This document shows positions 1 through 8,179 of a stretch of 15,875 bases of DNA, piece after piece. The DNA is taken from contig NYXM01000205.1 in NCBI GenBank assembly GCA_002685655.1, positions 1 through 15,875 on the forward strand, in the 5' to 3' direction. Each line of letters starts with the position of its first letter. The first letter of the stretch is position 1. A program made the translations under genes and the position numbers. This DNA comes from Planctomycetaceae bacterium (GTDB lineage: Bacteria > Planctomycetota > Planctomycetia > Pirellulales > Pirellulaceae). The notes under the pieces are model-generated. The model did no database searches. It saw only the letters and a list, made by a program, of their open reading frames with translations, and was not told the DNA's origin.

Positions 1-108
1 CCAGGTTGCTGACCAGGTTGTTGCCCCGGCTGCTCGCCCGGCTGCTCACCTGGCTGCTGTCCCGACTGTTGATCGGATTGTTCGCCTGGCTGCCTGCCTG
101 GTTGCGAT
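1..108 (-). repeat. 12-bp imperfect tandem repeat encoding QPG(E/Q)
   Basis: Nine consecutive 12-bp units run from the window edge to 108, for example ccaggttgctga, ccaggttgttgc and cccggctgctcg. On the coding strand each unit gives a tetrapeptide close to Q-P-G-E/Q. The units nearest the edge are the most alike and the inner ones are degenerate (SGQQ, SDQQ, QPGR), which suggests growth of the array toward the C-terminus. The array may continue beyond the window. Confidence 0.85.
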
Positions 109-3100
109 TCCGTCGAATTCTCACGTTGTTGCGCGGTGGACCGTGAAACTTCATCATTCAACTCTTCTGTCAGTTCATCAAGTTGCTGCCGAGCGCGCTG
201 GAGTGCTTCGGTCTCGTCACCAACGACCCGCTCCGCGGCCCGTTCGACGCCTTCCCGCAATTGCCCGATGCCCTCCCCAGCAATTTCCTCTCGTTGGACC
301 GCGTCGTCAAGCAAGCCCCGTTTGAGCGACTGTTCGGCGGATTGCAGGTCGCGATTCAATTCGGCTTGTTGCGTCTTTCGCAGCGTGTCATACAGCTCGT
401 TGGCCAGAAGTGGCTCAGTGGTTTCGGCATCCATGATGGTATCAGTCATGCGATCCAGCAAGTCATCGAGCCGCTCTTGCTGTTGCCCAAGTTCTTCCGC
501 GATCTTCTCACGTTCACCATTGTCGCGGAGTGAGTTGTTGGTCGGTTGCGGATCGGTCAACTCGCCGAGCCGATCGCCTAGCTCCTGTTGTTTCTCGTCC
601 AGCGCGCGTGCCTGCTCTCGCATATCGCGCATTTCTTCCGCAAAGCGGTCTGACGATTGTTTTCGGAAGTCGTCACGCAGTTCTTCTAATTCACGTTCCG
701 CCCGCGTTCCCGATGTAATCGCGCGTGAGATCTGTCCTTCCTTCAATGCCTCGGATGCTTCCCGCATGTTTTCGCGCGTTTCGGACAGCTGTTCGCGCGA
801 CTCGCTCATTCGCTCTTGATTCTCTGGCTGCTCCATCCGTGATTCGAGTTCTTCGGCGTCGCGCATCAGTTCCTGCTCTTCTTCACGCAATCGCTTCAGT
901 TGCCGTTCCAGCTCTTCACGCTCTTGAGTGGTTTGCGCTTCTTCCAGGGCCGACTGCAGTTCCTTGAGACGTTCATTCAGGTCATTCTGGCGGCGAGCAA
1001 GTTCGCGGAGGCGGTTTAAGACCTGTTGTGTCTCTTGATCTTGTTGTTCCTGCTGCGACTGTGCTTCTCGTTGCGTTTCATAGCGATTCTCGTCTTTGTC
1101 TAGCTGCAGCTGCTGAAGTTGTTGCTGAGCTCGCGACTGACTGCTCTGGCTCGATTGTGAACTGGACTGCTGTTGCGAGGATTGAACGACTTCGTGTTCA
1201 CGAGCTCGTAGTTTCAATAACGCCTGATAGGCCGACTGCTGAGACGAAAGTGACGGGCGAAGTGGTGCAACGGCGGTAGCATCGTGGGCAGCTGTCAGAT
1301 GTGTAATGGCGGTACGCATGTGTTCGCGTACGTCCTCGACATGCTGCAGTGATTGTGCGTCCGTCAGATCCTCGGCCAAGGCGTCGGTCTGTTCCAGAGC
1401 TGTGGTTTGCGACTGTTCAATCAAGTTGACATCACTTTCATATTCACTGGATGGAGATACCGCCGTCTCTCGCCGGATCAGCTTCCATGTGGCATTAATG
1501 ATCTGCTTCTGCAACTCGGCCAGCTTTTGTGCCTGATTGCCGTTCTGGGATTGTTGCTGTTGCTGCTGTTGTTGTTGCTGCGATTCGTTAGGCGGTTGCT
1601 GCCCCTGCCGAAAGATCTCCTCGAAGTGACGCACTTCTGCGAAGTACATGTCGCTGAACGTCCGACGCGTCTGACCATCAGGTCCCGTGTCCTCGGCCCA
1701 AAAATGGTAGGAGAGCAGCTGATCGGGTTCGGCCTTGAGTGTTTCGAAGCCGACGGTGTGCGCGAAATCGAGTCGCTGTTGACCGGCAATCGTCTCAGCC
1801 AACACCACATCGTGCGACGCGGAGCCTGCCATCTCATAGGTCAACCCAATGGAGTTGACACCGTAATCGTCCCAGACGTTGGCTTTTAGGTCGAGTTCTT
1901 CCAGCGGCGAGACTTGCACATCACGGGCCGGAATGACCAGCTTTAAGTCTGGTCTCTTGTTCGGCAGCGCGTTGACGACAATCTCCGGCGGCTGTTTGTT
2001 CTTCCGATCTTGTTCGTCCACCAGCTCCAATGTGAATCGTTGGGACGTTGCGAGCATCCAGGTGGTGGAATAGCTGAAGATGGTAGGCGCGTCGGACTCC
2101 GCGTCTTCCAGAACAACAGCGGTCTCGTCAAAGGCCAACTCCAGCGTCTCTCCCCGCCGGGGAACCAACCGCGCGGAACTAACTTTCTTGTTGAGTTGAC
2201 AGATGATTGTCAGTTCTGTGCCGACGACTGCCGAGACATGGCGAATGTCCTGAACCAACTTGGGCTCGCGCGAGGTGTAGTCAGGATAGATCAGTCGAGC
2301 GTCCGCACGAATCAGGCGAGGGTATTCAAACACGGTCACTTGGTATGTGTCGGACGTCGAGTCGTCAAATGCGACATGATACGATAGGGGACCGGAAACT
2401 TCCGCAATCCGACCGCCAAAGACCGGGTCATCCAAGCTCTTCGACATCGCCGCTGTGGCGACGTCGCCGCCGTCGCGCTGAATGACGAGCGTTGTGTCCG
2501 ATGGCAGCTGCCCGCCAAACCTGGCCAGCACTAGCAAGCTCGTGCCCTTCTCGATTTCGGTGTTACCCGGTTCGATGTCAACTTGACCTGGTGCGAGGCG
2601 GGTGCGGATTTCCTCGGAAGTGACGTCAGGCAGAAGTGCTCGCGACGGCGCCGCAAGCGAAGCCAAAGCGACCAGCGAAAGTAACATCATGACCATACTT
2701 GTCAAGCTGGCCGTCATGGCGGTGAGGACTCTCCACGTGGGAACCGTCCGAATCCAGCCGTTGGCGTACGCATGTTGCACGGCGGTATTGATGACGCGTG
2801 TTTGCATAAATCCAAACTGGCCATTGGGTAGCCGAGGCTGTTGGTTGACGGCGGCCAGCAGCCCACATCGCAAATCCGGAAACGTCCGCTCGATGCGTTG
2901 AGCAAGCGTTTGATAGTTCCTGGCGGACCGGTAGGCGAGCCATCCACCAATGGCGGCCATGACCAACGCGACGGCAAGCAAGATTGGTGAGGCGTTGGCA
3001 ATGTATAAGCCGGACGTTGTATTGAGCAGCAACGCGAGCCCGGCTAGCGCGGCTGCCGACAGCCAAACAGTCGTCCAAGTCAGAAGCAATCTAACTTGTC

Positions 3101-3152
3101 GAATCCGCCCCGCGACCTTTTCAAGTTGCCGCTGCAATCTGCGTTCGATCAT
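1..3152 (-). CDS. Large membrane-anchored coiled-coil protein, DUF4175-like (partial, C-terminus beyond window)
   Basis: I translated this by hand: the frame is open from the ATG at 3152 to the window edge, giving 1050 residues without a stop. Residues 23-45 and 56-73 and about 145-168 are hydrophobic membrane segments. Residues about 170-510 look like beta-rich extracytoplasmic domains. Q525-Q534 is a polyglutamine run, and about 640-1000 is a highly charged Gln/Glu/Arg heptad-like coiled coil. From residue 1017 the chain becomes QPGE/QPGQ repeats. Start choice: GGAG at 3160-3163 lies 7 nt upstream, and the ATG overlaps the stop of the vWA gene (ATGA, 3149-3152), so translation is probably coupled. 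Architecture and position match the DUF4175-type proteins found next to MoxR/DUF58 genes. The molecular role is unknown; I infer an envelope scaffold or a client of the MoxR/vWA machine. The existence of the gene is near certain, the family name less so. Confidence 0.88.
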   Translation of the reverse strand, partial: MIERRLQRQLEKVAGRIRQVRLLLTWTTVWLSAAALAGLALLLNTTSGLYIANASPILLAVALVMAAIGGWLAYRSARNYQTLAQRIERTFPDLRCGLLAAVNQQPRLPNGQFGFMQTRVINTAVQHAYANGWIRTVPTWRVLTAMTASLTSMVMMLLSLVALASLAAPSRALLPDVTSEEIRTRLAPGQVDIEPGNTEIEKGTSLLVLARFGGQLPSDTTLVIQRDGGDVATAAMSKSLDDPVFGGRIAEVSGPLSYHVAFDDSTSDTYQVTVFEYPRLIRADARLIYPDYTSREPKLVQDIRHVSAVVGTELTIICQLNKKVSSARLVPRRGETLELAFDETAVVLEDAESDAPTIFSYSTTWMLATSQRFTLELVDEQDRKNKQPPEIVVNALPNKRPDLKLVIPARDVQVSPLEELDLKANVWDDYGVNSIGLTYEMAGSASHDVVLAETIAGQQRLDFAHTVGFETLKAEPDQLLSYHFWAEDTGPDGQTRRTFSDMYFAEVRHFEEIFRQGQQPPNESQQQQQQQQQQSQNGNQAQKLAELQKQIINATWKLIRRETAVSPSSEYESDVNLIEQSQTTALEQTDALAEDLTDAQSLQHVEDVREHMRTAITHLTAAHDATAVAPLRPSLSSQQSAYQALLKLRAREHEVVQSSQQQSSSQSSQSSQSRAQQQLQQLQLDKDENRYETQREAQSQQEQQDQETQQVLNRLRELARRQNDLNERLKELQSALEEAQTTQEREELERQLKRLREEEQELMRDAEELESRMEQPENQERMSESREQLSETRENMREASEALKEGQISRAITSGTRAERELEELRDDFRKQSSDRFAEEMRDMREQARALDEKQQELGDRLGELTDPQPTNNSLRDNGEREKIAEELGQQQERLDDLLDRMTDTIMDAETTEPLLANELYDTLRKTQQAELNRDLQSAEQSLKRGLLDDAVQREEIAGEGIGQLREGVERAAERVVGDETEALQRARQQLDELTEELNDEVSRSTAQQRENSTESQPGRQPGEQSDQQSGQQPGEQPGEQPGQQPGQQP
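1551..1580 (-). repeat. Polyglutamine tract (10 codons)
   Basis: Ten consecutive Gln codons (residues 525-534) sit between the beta-rich region and the first coiled coil of the large membrane protein. CAG and CAA are mixed (CAG CAA CAA CAA CAG CAG CAA CAG CAA CAA), so this is not a pure trinucleotide slippage run. It probably acts as a flexible linker. Confidence 0.85.
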
Positions 3153-5248
3153 GTTTGATCTCCAGTTCGTTCACTACCAGCGGCGGTCTTTCGGCCAGCC
3201 AGCCAGGTTTCGAATGTCAGCACGCACAGCACGACCACAATCAGCCATCGCCAGATCTTCTGACGGTCTTCTAATTCCGTATCGCGCAACTGCCGCTTGC
3301 GTTCGATTTCCTCAGATTGTTTGACTTGTTTGCCCAGCCGCAACCCGTACTGCTCTAACTGTTCAATATCCATCCTTGCCGTGTTGCTTTCAGCCGGATC
3401 GAGATTTACTGCAAAGCGAAACGGCACGGTGGTTGTGGTGACTTCGTACAAGCCGAGTTCGTCGGTCTCGTCGTATCGCCTTAACCCTTTGGCCACGGGC
3501 AGCGACGTCGCATCAGGCTTGATCATGCGAGCCTCGTCCAGCGTGATCGCCGCCGGCAACTCGATGGATTGGTTAACGGTCAGTGTGGGCGTCACCGTGC
3601 GTCCACCGCCTGCCTGTTCCATCAGGCCCATGATCAACGGAACGAATCGGCTGGAGAGTGCCAGTTGGCTGTCACGCAGTCTCCATCCACTCGTCAGCAC
3701 GTAAAGTGTGCCGTCTTCGTACGATTGTTCCCACAAGGCCGGATAGCCGTCGTCAAACCTGGCGAATACACGGGTCGATTCGTTGGCGTCGAGCGTAAAC
3801 CGAAAGTGATTCCAAAAGTGAATCTTCGTGAAGTCGTTGTAGTCGGCCGAAGCAAAATCAGCAAATACGGGGTGCCCAAAATCAATTTCGCTCAACATCA
3901 CGTAATCACCCTCGCGACGTGCAGACTGATCGGTGAGCACTTCGATTGTCTTATTGAAGCTGGTCAACTGCACCGCAGCATCATGGCTGGTGGGGACGAC
4001 CAGACACGAGCCGCCGGCGACGAGATAGTCTTTCAACTCGCCCATTTGCTTCACGGTCACGGGCCGCGCCACCACGATCAACCGTGGCGGCTGTTCTGGA
4101 TCCAGGCTCAACGTTTCTTCCTGACGTCGTGTAACGAGCGAAATGTCGCAGTGTGGAATGCCCTGCAGAGCGGCTTCGAAGAAATAGCGAAGACCTTCGG
4201 GATCGCCGTCCGCGTCGTCACCAACATAGACCACCGTCAGCGATTGGTTTTCGATTGGAACGGTGTAGAAGACGTTGTCGAAGGCGTGATCGTCTCCGCG
4301 CAACACGAGTCGATCAAACGAACCTTCTTGATTCGGGCGTGGCACGCGAACGACACGACTTTGCCCCGGGGGCACCGTCATGGCAATATCGTCGGCAACG
4401 TCACCTCGTGTCTCGCCCGTTTCCCAGCCGACATAGAACTGATCCGATGACGAATTGGCGGCATTGAAAATCCGTACGCGCGGTTCTGCGTCATGGTCTT
4501 CTTCCGCATCCAGCAGTCTCAGCGACGCATTGGTCTTAAGCGTGGGTGACACGTGACGTACCGACACGACGATGTTCTTGGGCCACTCGTAGGACTGCAA
4601 CGCGGAAATCAAAGCACCCTGTTGCAGGTCGCTGATCAATACGATTTCCGTGGCAGCATCGGATTGGTTGCGATCATTGGCGACATCGATCGCGTCGGCG
4701 ACCATTACCAAAGCCGCCCCCAAATCAGTCGTCGCCCAGCTGGGAGACAGCGTCTTGAGTTGATCTTCCACCAAGGTTGCTTTGCCCGGTCGGGTGGCTT
4801 GTGGGCGTTCATCAAAATCAACGAGTGATCGGGAGTGTTGATCAAAAGCAAACAGGGCGACATCGTCGACCGGTTCTAATGCAGCCAATTCGGTTCGCGC
4901 TTGGCTGACGGCTTGGTTCCAAACGTCGGCGCGCCGCATACTAGCGCTGGTGTCCAGCATGATTGCGATTCGGCGACCACGGATCGAGCCCAATGACAGG
5001 TTGGCCGCTTCACGCAGGAACGGACGTGTGAAGGCCAGGGCCAACAACGTCAAAGCCAAGCCACGCAGCAAGAGCAGCAACAGGTTGTCAATTCGGCTGC
5101 GACGCGTTAGTCGTGGGGGCGAGGGCGTCAGAAACATCAACGAACTGAATGCGTAACGCCCACGCGGCGTGCGGCGTATCAAATGAAAGATCAACGGCAA
5201 GGCGATCGAGGCGATTCCGAGTGCGTAAAGCGGTACGAGGAAACTCAT
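3149..5248 (-). CDS. BatA-like membrane vWA-domain protein with internal GATase-like segment
   Basis: This 699-residue protein begins with a BatA-type N-terminus: a membrane segment at 4-23, the HLIRRTPRGRYAFSSLMFL region, and a second membrane segment at 55-74. A vWA domain follows with a complete MIDAS: D99-T-S-A-S (DxSxS), T174 in ATTDLG and D207 in LISD. Residues about 336-425 resemble a glutamine-amidotransferase-like Rossmann segment (YFFEAALQG...YLVAGGSCLVVP) without an obvious catalytic triad. A Trp-rich membrane anchor at 664-683 closes the chain. The main body between the last two anchors should be extracytoplasmic. A strong SD (AGGGGAG, 5255-5261) lies 6 nt before the ATG, which overlaps the DUF58 stop as ATGA. 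The family is known to work with MoxR ATPases; metal-dependent binding of an envelope partner is inferred. Confidence 0.93.
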   Translation of the reverse strand: MSFLVPLYALGIASIALPLIFHLIRRTPRGRYAFSSLMFLTPSPPRLTRRSRIDNLLLLLLRGLALTLLALAFTRPFLREAANLSLGSIRGRRIAIMLDTSASMRRADVWNQAVSQARTELAALEPVDDVALFAFDQHSRSLVDFDERPQATRPGKATLVEDQLKTLSPSWATTDLGAALVMVADAIDVANDRNQSDAATEIVLISDLQQGALISALQSYEWPKNIVVSVRHVSPTLKTNASLRLLDAEEDHDAEPRVRIFNAANSSSDQFYVGWETGETRGDVADDIAMTVPPGQSRVVRVPRPNQEGSFDRLVLRGDDHAFDNVFYTVPIENQSLTVVYVGDDADGDPEGLRYFFEAALQGIPHCDISLVTRRQEETLSLDPEQPPRLIVVARPVTVKQMGELKDYLVAGGSCLVVPTSHDAAVQLTSFNKTIEVLTDQSARREGDYVMLSEIDFGHPVFADFASADYNDFTKIHFWNHFRFTLDANESTRVFARFDDGYPALWEQSYEDGTLYVLTSGWRLRDSQLALSSRFVPLIMGLMEQAGGGRTVTPTLTVNQSIELPAAITLDEARMIKPDATSLPVAKGLRRYDETDELGLYEVTTTTVPFRFAVNLDPAESNTARMDIEQLEQYGLRLGKQVKQSEEIERKRQLRDTELEDRQKIWRWLIVVVLCVLTFETWLAGRKTAAGSERTGDQT

Positions 5249-6267
5249 GCGCCACTCCCCTGCGAAGCGGTACTAGAGCCTGCGGTCGAGCCTCGACCAG
5301 CAGATCGGCCCCGCCGTGTAATCGTGCGACCTCGACGCATTCTCGCGTGCAGTAAATCAAACAAGGCAATCTCCAGAGACTGGTCTGTCGTCAGCTCATA
5401 AAAGTCGATGCCGAGATTGCTGCACGATCGTCGAATCTGATCCGCATGTACGGTGAACTTTTCCAGGTACGACTCGCGTATTGTCGCGGGATCCACGTAC
5501 AGGTCTCGTCCCGATTCCAGGTCCTCGAACATGGCAGGCGAATCGAACTGGAAATTCAATTCTGCCGGATCCAAAACCCGCATCAGCACGACTTCATGTC
5601 CACGCGAACGCAAGTAACCCAGTTGCGTCTCCAACGTATCGATCGGTGCCAGAAGGTCGGAAATCAGGACGATCAAGCCGCGTTTGGTAACGGTCGAGGC
5701 GATCTGCTCGATCGGTGGTTCCAGACGCGTTGCCGTGCCGGCCAGCGTCTTTTCCAGACACATCATCAGACGATGTAAGTGTCCGGTCCGAAAACGCGCT
5801 GGCACATATTCGCCAATCCGTTCATCGAATGTGACCAGGCCCACGGCATCTCGTTGAAGCGAAAGAAAGTACGCGATCGTCGCAGCTGTGGTCTTCGCGT
5901 ATTCCTCCTTATTGTAGCTGAGCGAGCCAAACCCCATGGAACGGCTCATGTCCAGTAGCAGGTAACAACGCAAGTTGGTTTCGTCCTCGAATCGCTTGAT
6001 GTAATAGCGATCGGTGCGGGCGTACAGGCGCCAGTCGAGGTAACGCAGGTCGTCGCCCGGCGAGTACTGTCGATACTCACTGAACTCGACGGAAAACCCA
6101 TGGTATGGACTGCGATGAAGGCCATTAAAGAAACCTTGCACGATGACCTTGGCACGCAATTCCATATTCTTGATGCGCATCAAGGCGGCTGGGTCAATGA
6201 AACCCGTCCGCCTGTCCGTCGCCGTGACGGTGGGCGTTTCTGAAGTACGTTCGGTTGTGTCTGCCAT
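5245..6267 (-). CDS. DUF58 family protein with vWA-type MIDAS
   Basis: This 340-residue soluble protein carries the DUF58 signature around residues 66-90 (YRQYSPGDDLRYLDWRLYAR). A vWA-like fold follows, with MIDAS residues D106-M-S-R-S, T178 in AGTATRL and D204 in ISDL. No membrane segment or signal peptide is visible, so it is probably cytoplasmic. It starts with TGATG, sharing one base with the MoxR stop, and ends in an ATGA overlap with the BatA-like gene, so all three products are likely made together. DUF58 proteins are the standard partner encoded after MoxR, probably as adaptor or regulator of the ATPase. The last 30 residues (311-340) form an Arg/Gly/Ser-rich low-complexity tail that is unusual for the family core. 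Family assignment is secure; the biochemical role is not. Confidence 0.95.
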   Translation of the reverse strand: MADTTERTSETPTVTATDRRTGFIDPAALMRIKNMELRAKVIVQGFFNGLHRSPYHGFSVEFSEYRQYSPGDDLRYLDWRLYARTDRYYIKRFEDETNLRCYLLLDMSRSMGFGSLSYNKEEYAKTTAATIAYFLSLQRDAVGLVTFDERIGEYVPARFRTGHLHRLMMCLEKTLAGTATRLEPPIEQIASTVTKRGLIVLISDLLAPIDTLETQLGYLRSRGHEVVLMRVLDPAELNFQFDSPAMFEDLESGRDLYVDPATIRESYLEKFTVHADQIRRSCSNLGIDFYELTTDQSLEIALFDLLHARMRRGRTITRRGRSAGRGSTAGSSTASQGSGA

Positions 6268-7280
6268 CAGCTACCTGGAACCGGGACGGTTGCAATGAGT
6301 CGTTCGATCACGGTTTCGACCGCGACCCCTTCTGCTTCGGCGCGATAGCCGACCAGAATCCGATGTCGGAACGTCGGCTTGATCAGGGCGTGGATGTCGT
6401 CGACGGTGACGTGCACGCGACCCTCCAGCAAGGCACGCGCCTTTGCACCGAGCACGAGGTATTGCGCGGCCCGCAGTCCTGCACCCCAACTGACCCACTC
6501 GTTCACGAAGTCGGGCGAATCAACTTGGCCGGGTCGACTGGTCGCAGCTAGACGCACCGCGTATCGCACCAGCTCCTCCGCCACGGGCACACGCCGCACG
6601 ACTTCGTGAAAACGGCGCACATCTTCGCCGGTAAAAAGAGGTTGGATCGGTTCGGCTCGCCGCGAAGTCGTCTGTGTGACCACGGCGACTTCGTCGTCCT
6701 CCGGCAGATAGTCGACGTTGATATTGAACATGAAACGGTCCAGCTGCGCTTCCGGCAGCGGATACGTTCCTTCCATTTCAATCGGGTTTTGCGTGGCGAG
6801 CACAAAAAACGGTTCATCCAATGGATAGCGTACACCGGCCGCGGTAACCTGATGCTCTTGCATCGCTTCCAGCAGCGCGGCTTGTGTTTTTGGAGGCGTT
6901 CGGTTGATTTCGTCTGCCAGAATGACGTTGGCAAAGATCGGGCCTTTGACAAACTGCATACGCCGATGGCCGTCGCCCGATTCCTCCAGGATTTCCGTGC
7001 CCGTTATGTCGGCGGGCATCAGATCCGGTGTGAATTGGATCCGCTGAAACTTCAAATGAAAGATCTGCGCGACCGAGTGAACCAGCAACGTCTTGGCGAG
7101 ACCGGGCGCGCCAGTTAGCAGGCAATGCCCGCCCGCAAACAAGCCAATCAGCACCTCGCCAATGACTTCCCGCTGACCGATGATCGCTTTGGAGAGTTCG
7201 GTGTCAATCTTGCCGCGAGCGGTTTGCAGCTGCTCGACGACCTGTTGTTCATCTGCGAAGGTTTCCACATCCGTTGTCAC
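6267..7280 (-). CDS. MoxR-family AAA+ ATPase
   Basis: This 337-residue protein has all the motifs of an active MoxR ATPase. Walker A is GAPGLAKT (57-64), Walker B with its flanking residues is LADEINR (121-127), and sensor 1 is ATQN (162-165), followed by the family hallmark PIEMEGTYPLPEAQLDRF with R182 as the likely arginine finger. Sensor 2 lies in WGAGLRAAQ (R270). MoxR proteins are cytoplasmic hexameric chaperones that use ATP to insert cofactors or remodel protein complexes together with vWA proteins. The start is GTG at 7280, supported by AGGAG at 7288-7292 with 7-nt spacing. It is the only member of the operon not overlapping its upstream neighbour (68-nt gap), and its stop overlaps the DUF58 start by one base. 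The specific client is not evident from sequence. Confidence 0.97.
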   Translation of the reverse strand: MTTDVETFADEQQVVEQLQTARGKIDTELSKAIIGQREVIGEVLIGLFAGGHCLLTGAPGLAKTLLVHSVAQIFHLKFQRIQFTPDLMPADITGTEILEESGDGHRRMQFVKGPIFANVILADEINRTPPKTQAALLEAMQEHQVTAAGVRYPLDEPFFVLATQNPIEMEGTYPLPEAQLDRFMFNINVDYLPEDDEVAVVTQTTSRRAEPIQPLFTGEDVRRFHEVVRRVPVAEELVRYAVRLAATSRPGQVDSPDFVNEWVSWGAGLRAAQYLVLGAKARALLEGRVHVTVDDIHALIKPTFRHRILVGYRAEAEGVAVETVIERLIATVPVPGS

Positions 7281-7287
7281 GTGTTTG

Positions 7288-7292
7288 CTCCT
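7288..7292 (-). promoter_or_regulatory. Shine-Dalgarno AGGAG fixing the GTG start of the MoxR gene
   Basis: AGGAG lies 7 nt upstream of the GTG at 7280. This supports the non-ATG start and gives MoxR its own ribosome entry rather than coupling to DUF4159. Confidence 0.8.
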
Positions 7293-7348
7293 AAAGCGTC
7301 GAATAGCGAGAGACGTTACGGCGGTCTTTACTTGGCGTGCTGGGCGGG

Positions 7349-8179
7349 CTAATGAGTCATGGCGTAAACGACAATGTTGATTCCCATGGGATACGCGTAC
7401 TTTTCAGAAAACTGCTCGAAATACCAAGGATCTTCGCCTTCGCGTTCCCAGCCGTCACCCAGATCGGTGTTGTGGCATATGATCGCCATCATCCGTCCAT
7501 CATCGTCGTAGACGGCCCTGTAGTGTGCCTCCCCGGCGTCCCGGCGTTCAGTGCGATAACCGCGTAAGGCATGACCGATGCTGGGGACTTGTGGCTTCAC
7601 TTTTAGCTTGTACACGCAGTGGAAGATCTCGTGCTCCAATGGCAACTCGACCGGCTCCTTTTTGGGAAAGACCCGTTTCAGTTGCGTATAGAACTGGTAC
7701 CACTCTCCTTCACCCCAAAAGTCATCGACCATCATGAACCCACCGTTTTCCAGGTAGTGGCGGAGGCCGAGCACCTCATCTTCGGCCAGGTACATATCGC
7801 CCGGTTCGATGACATAAATGAAGGGGTAATCCAGCAGATCGGGATCTGTTAGTCTGACAACTTTGCCCATCGGATCGACATCCAAAGAAGTCAGCTCCTG
7901 CAAACGAAATGAAAAATTCAGATCGCTATCCGGGAAATCGACCCGCCACTTGCCCCAGTCACCTCGATCGCTCAATGACGTGTAGTGAATTCGTGCAAAT
8001 GTAAACGTGTCTCGTTTGAATTCCTTGTCGAGGTTCCACAGGGGTACGCCATTGCGATCCACCGGGTCGGTCAAGTCAAGGTCACGCGTGCGCCGCCGCC
8101 CCCACTGGCCCAAGCTAATGCCCACGACCGTCACGGCCAACAACAACGTCAGAATGAAGAGACGACACGTTCTTTTCAT
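7349..8179 (-). CDS. DUF4159 domain protein, exported or N-terminally anchored
   Basis: This 276-residue protein starts with a basic N-terminus and a hydrophobic stretch (about 6-24), which is a signal peptide or membrane anchor. The remainder matches DUF4159 features I recognise: FTFARIHYTS (59-68), the YLENGGFMMVDDFWG segment (142-156), the HEIFHCVYKL region, HNTDLGDGWE (236-245) and the C-terminal YPMGINIVVYAMTH. DUF4159 belongs to the glutamine-amidotransferase-like fold group, usually without known activity, and occurs repeatedly in MoxR/DUF58 clusters. Its ATG overlaps the stop of the TPR-peptidase gene (ATGA, 8176-8179), indicating coupling. Its product should lie on the outer side of the cytoplasmic membrane, together with its upstream neighbour. 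No enzymatic role can be assigned from sequence. Confidence 0.92.
   Translation of the reverse strand: MKRTCRLFILTLLLAVTVVGISLGQWGRRRTRDLDLTDPVDRNGVPLWNLDKEFKRDTFTFARIHYTSLSDRGDWGKWRVDFPDSDLNFSFRLQELTSLDVDPMGKVVRLTDPDLLDYPFIYVIEPGDMYLAEDEVLGLRHYLENGGFMMVDDFWGEGEWYQFYTQLKRVFPKKEPVELPLEHEIFHCVYKLKVKPQVPSIGHALRGYRTERRDAGEAHYRAVYDDDGRMMAIICHNTDLGDGWEREGEDPWYFEQFSEKYAYPMGINIVVYAMTH

Noticed and set aside
136..819. Long Ser/Arg-rich open frame on the plus strand, and others like it (for example 12883-13818 and 3569-4450)
   Set aside because: These mirror the Gln/Glu-rich coiled coil, the kinase and the vWA gene on the minus strand. Composition is that of antisense frames, with no recognisable domains.
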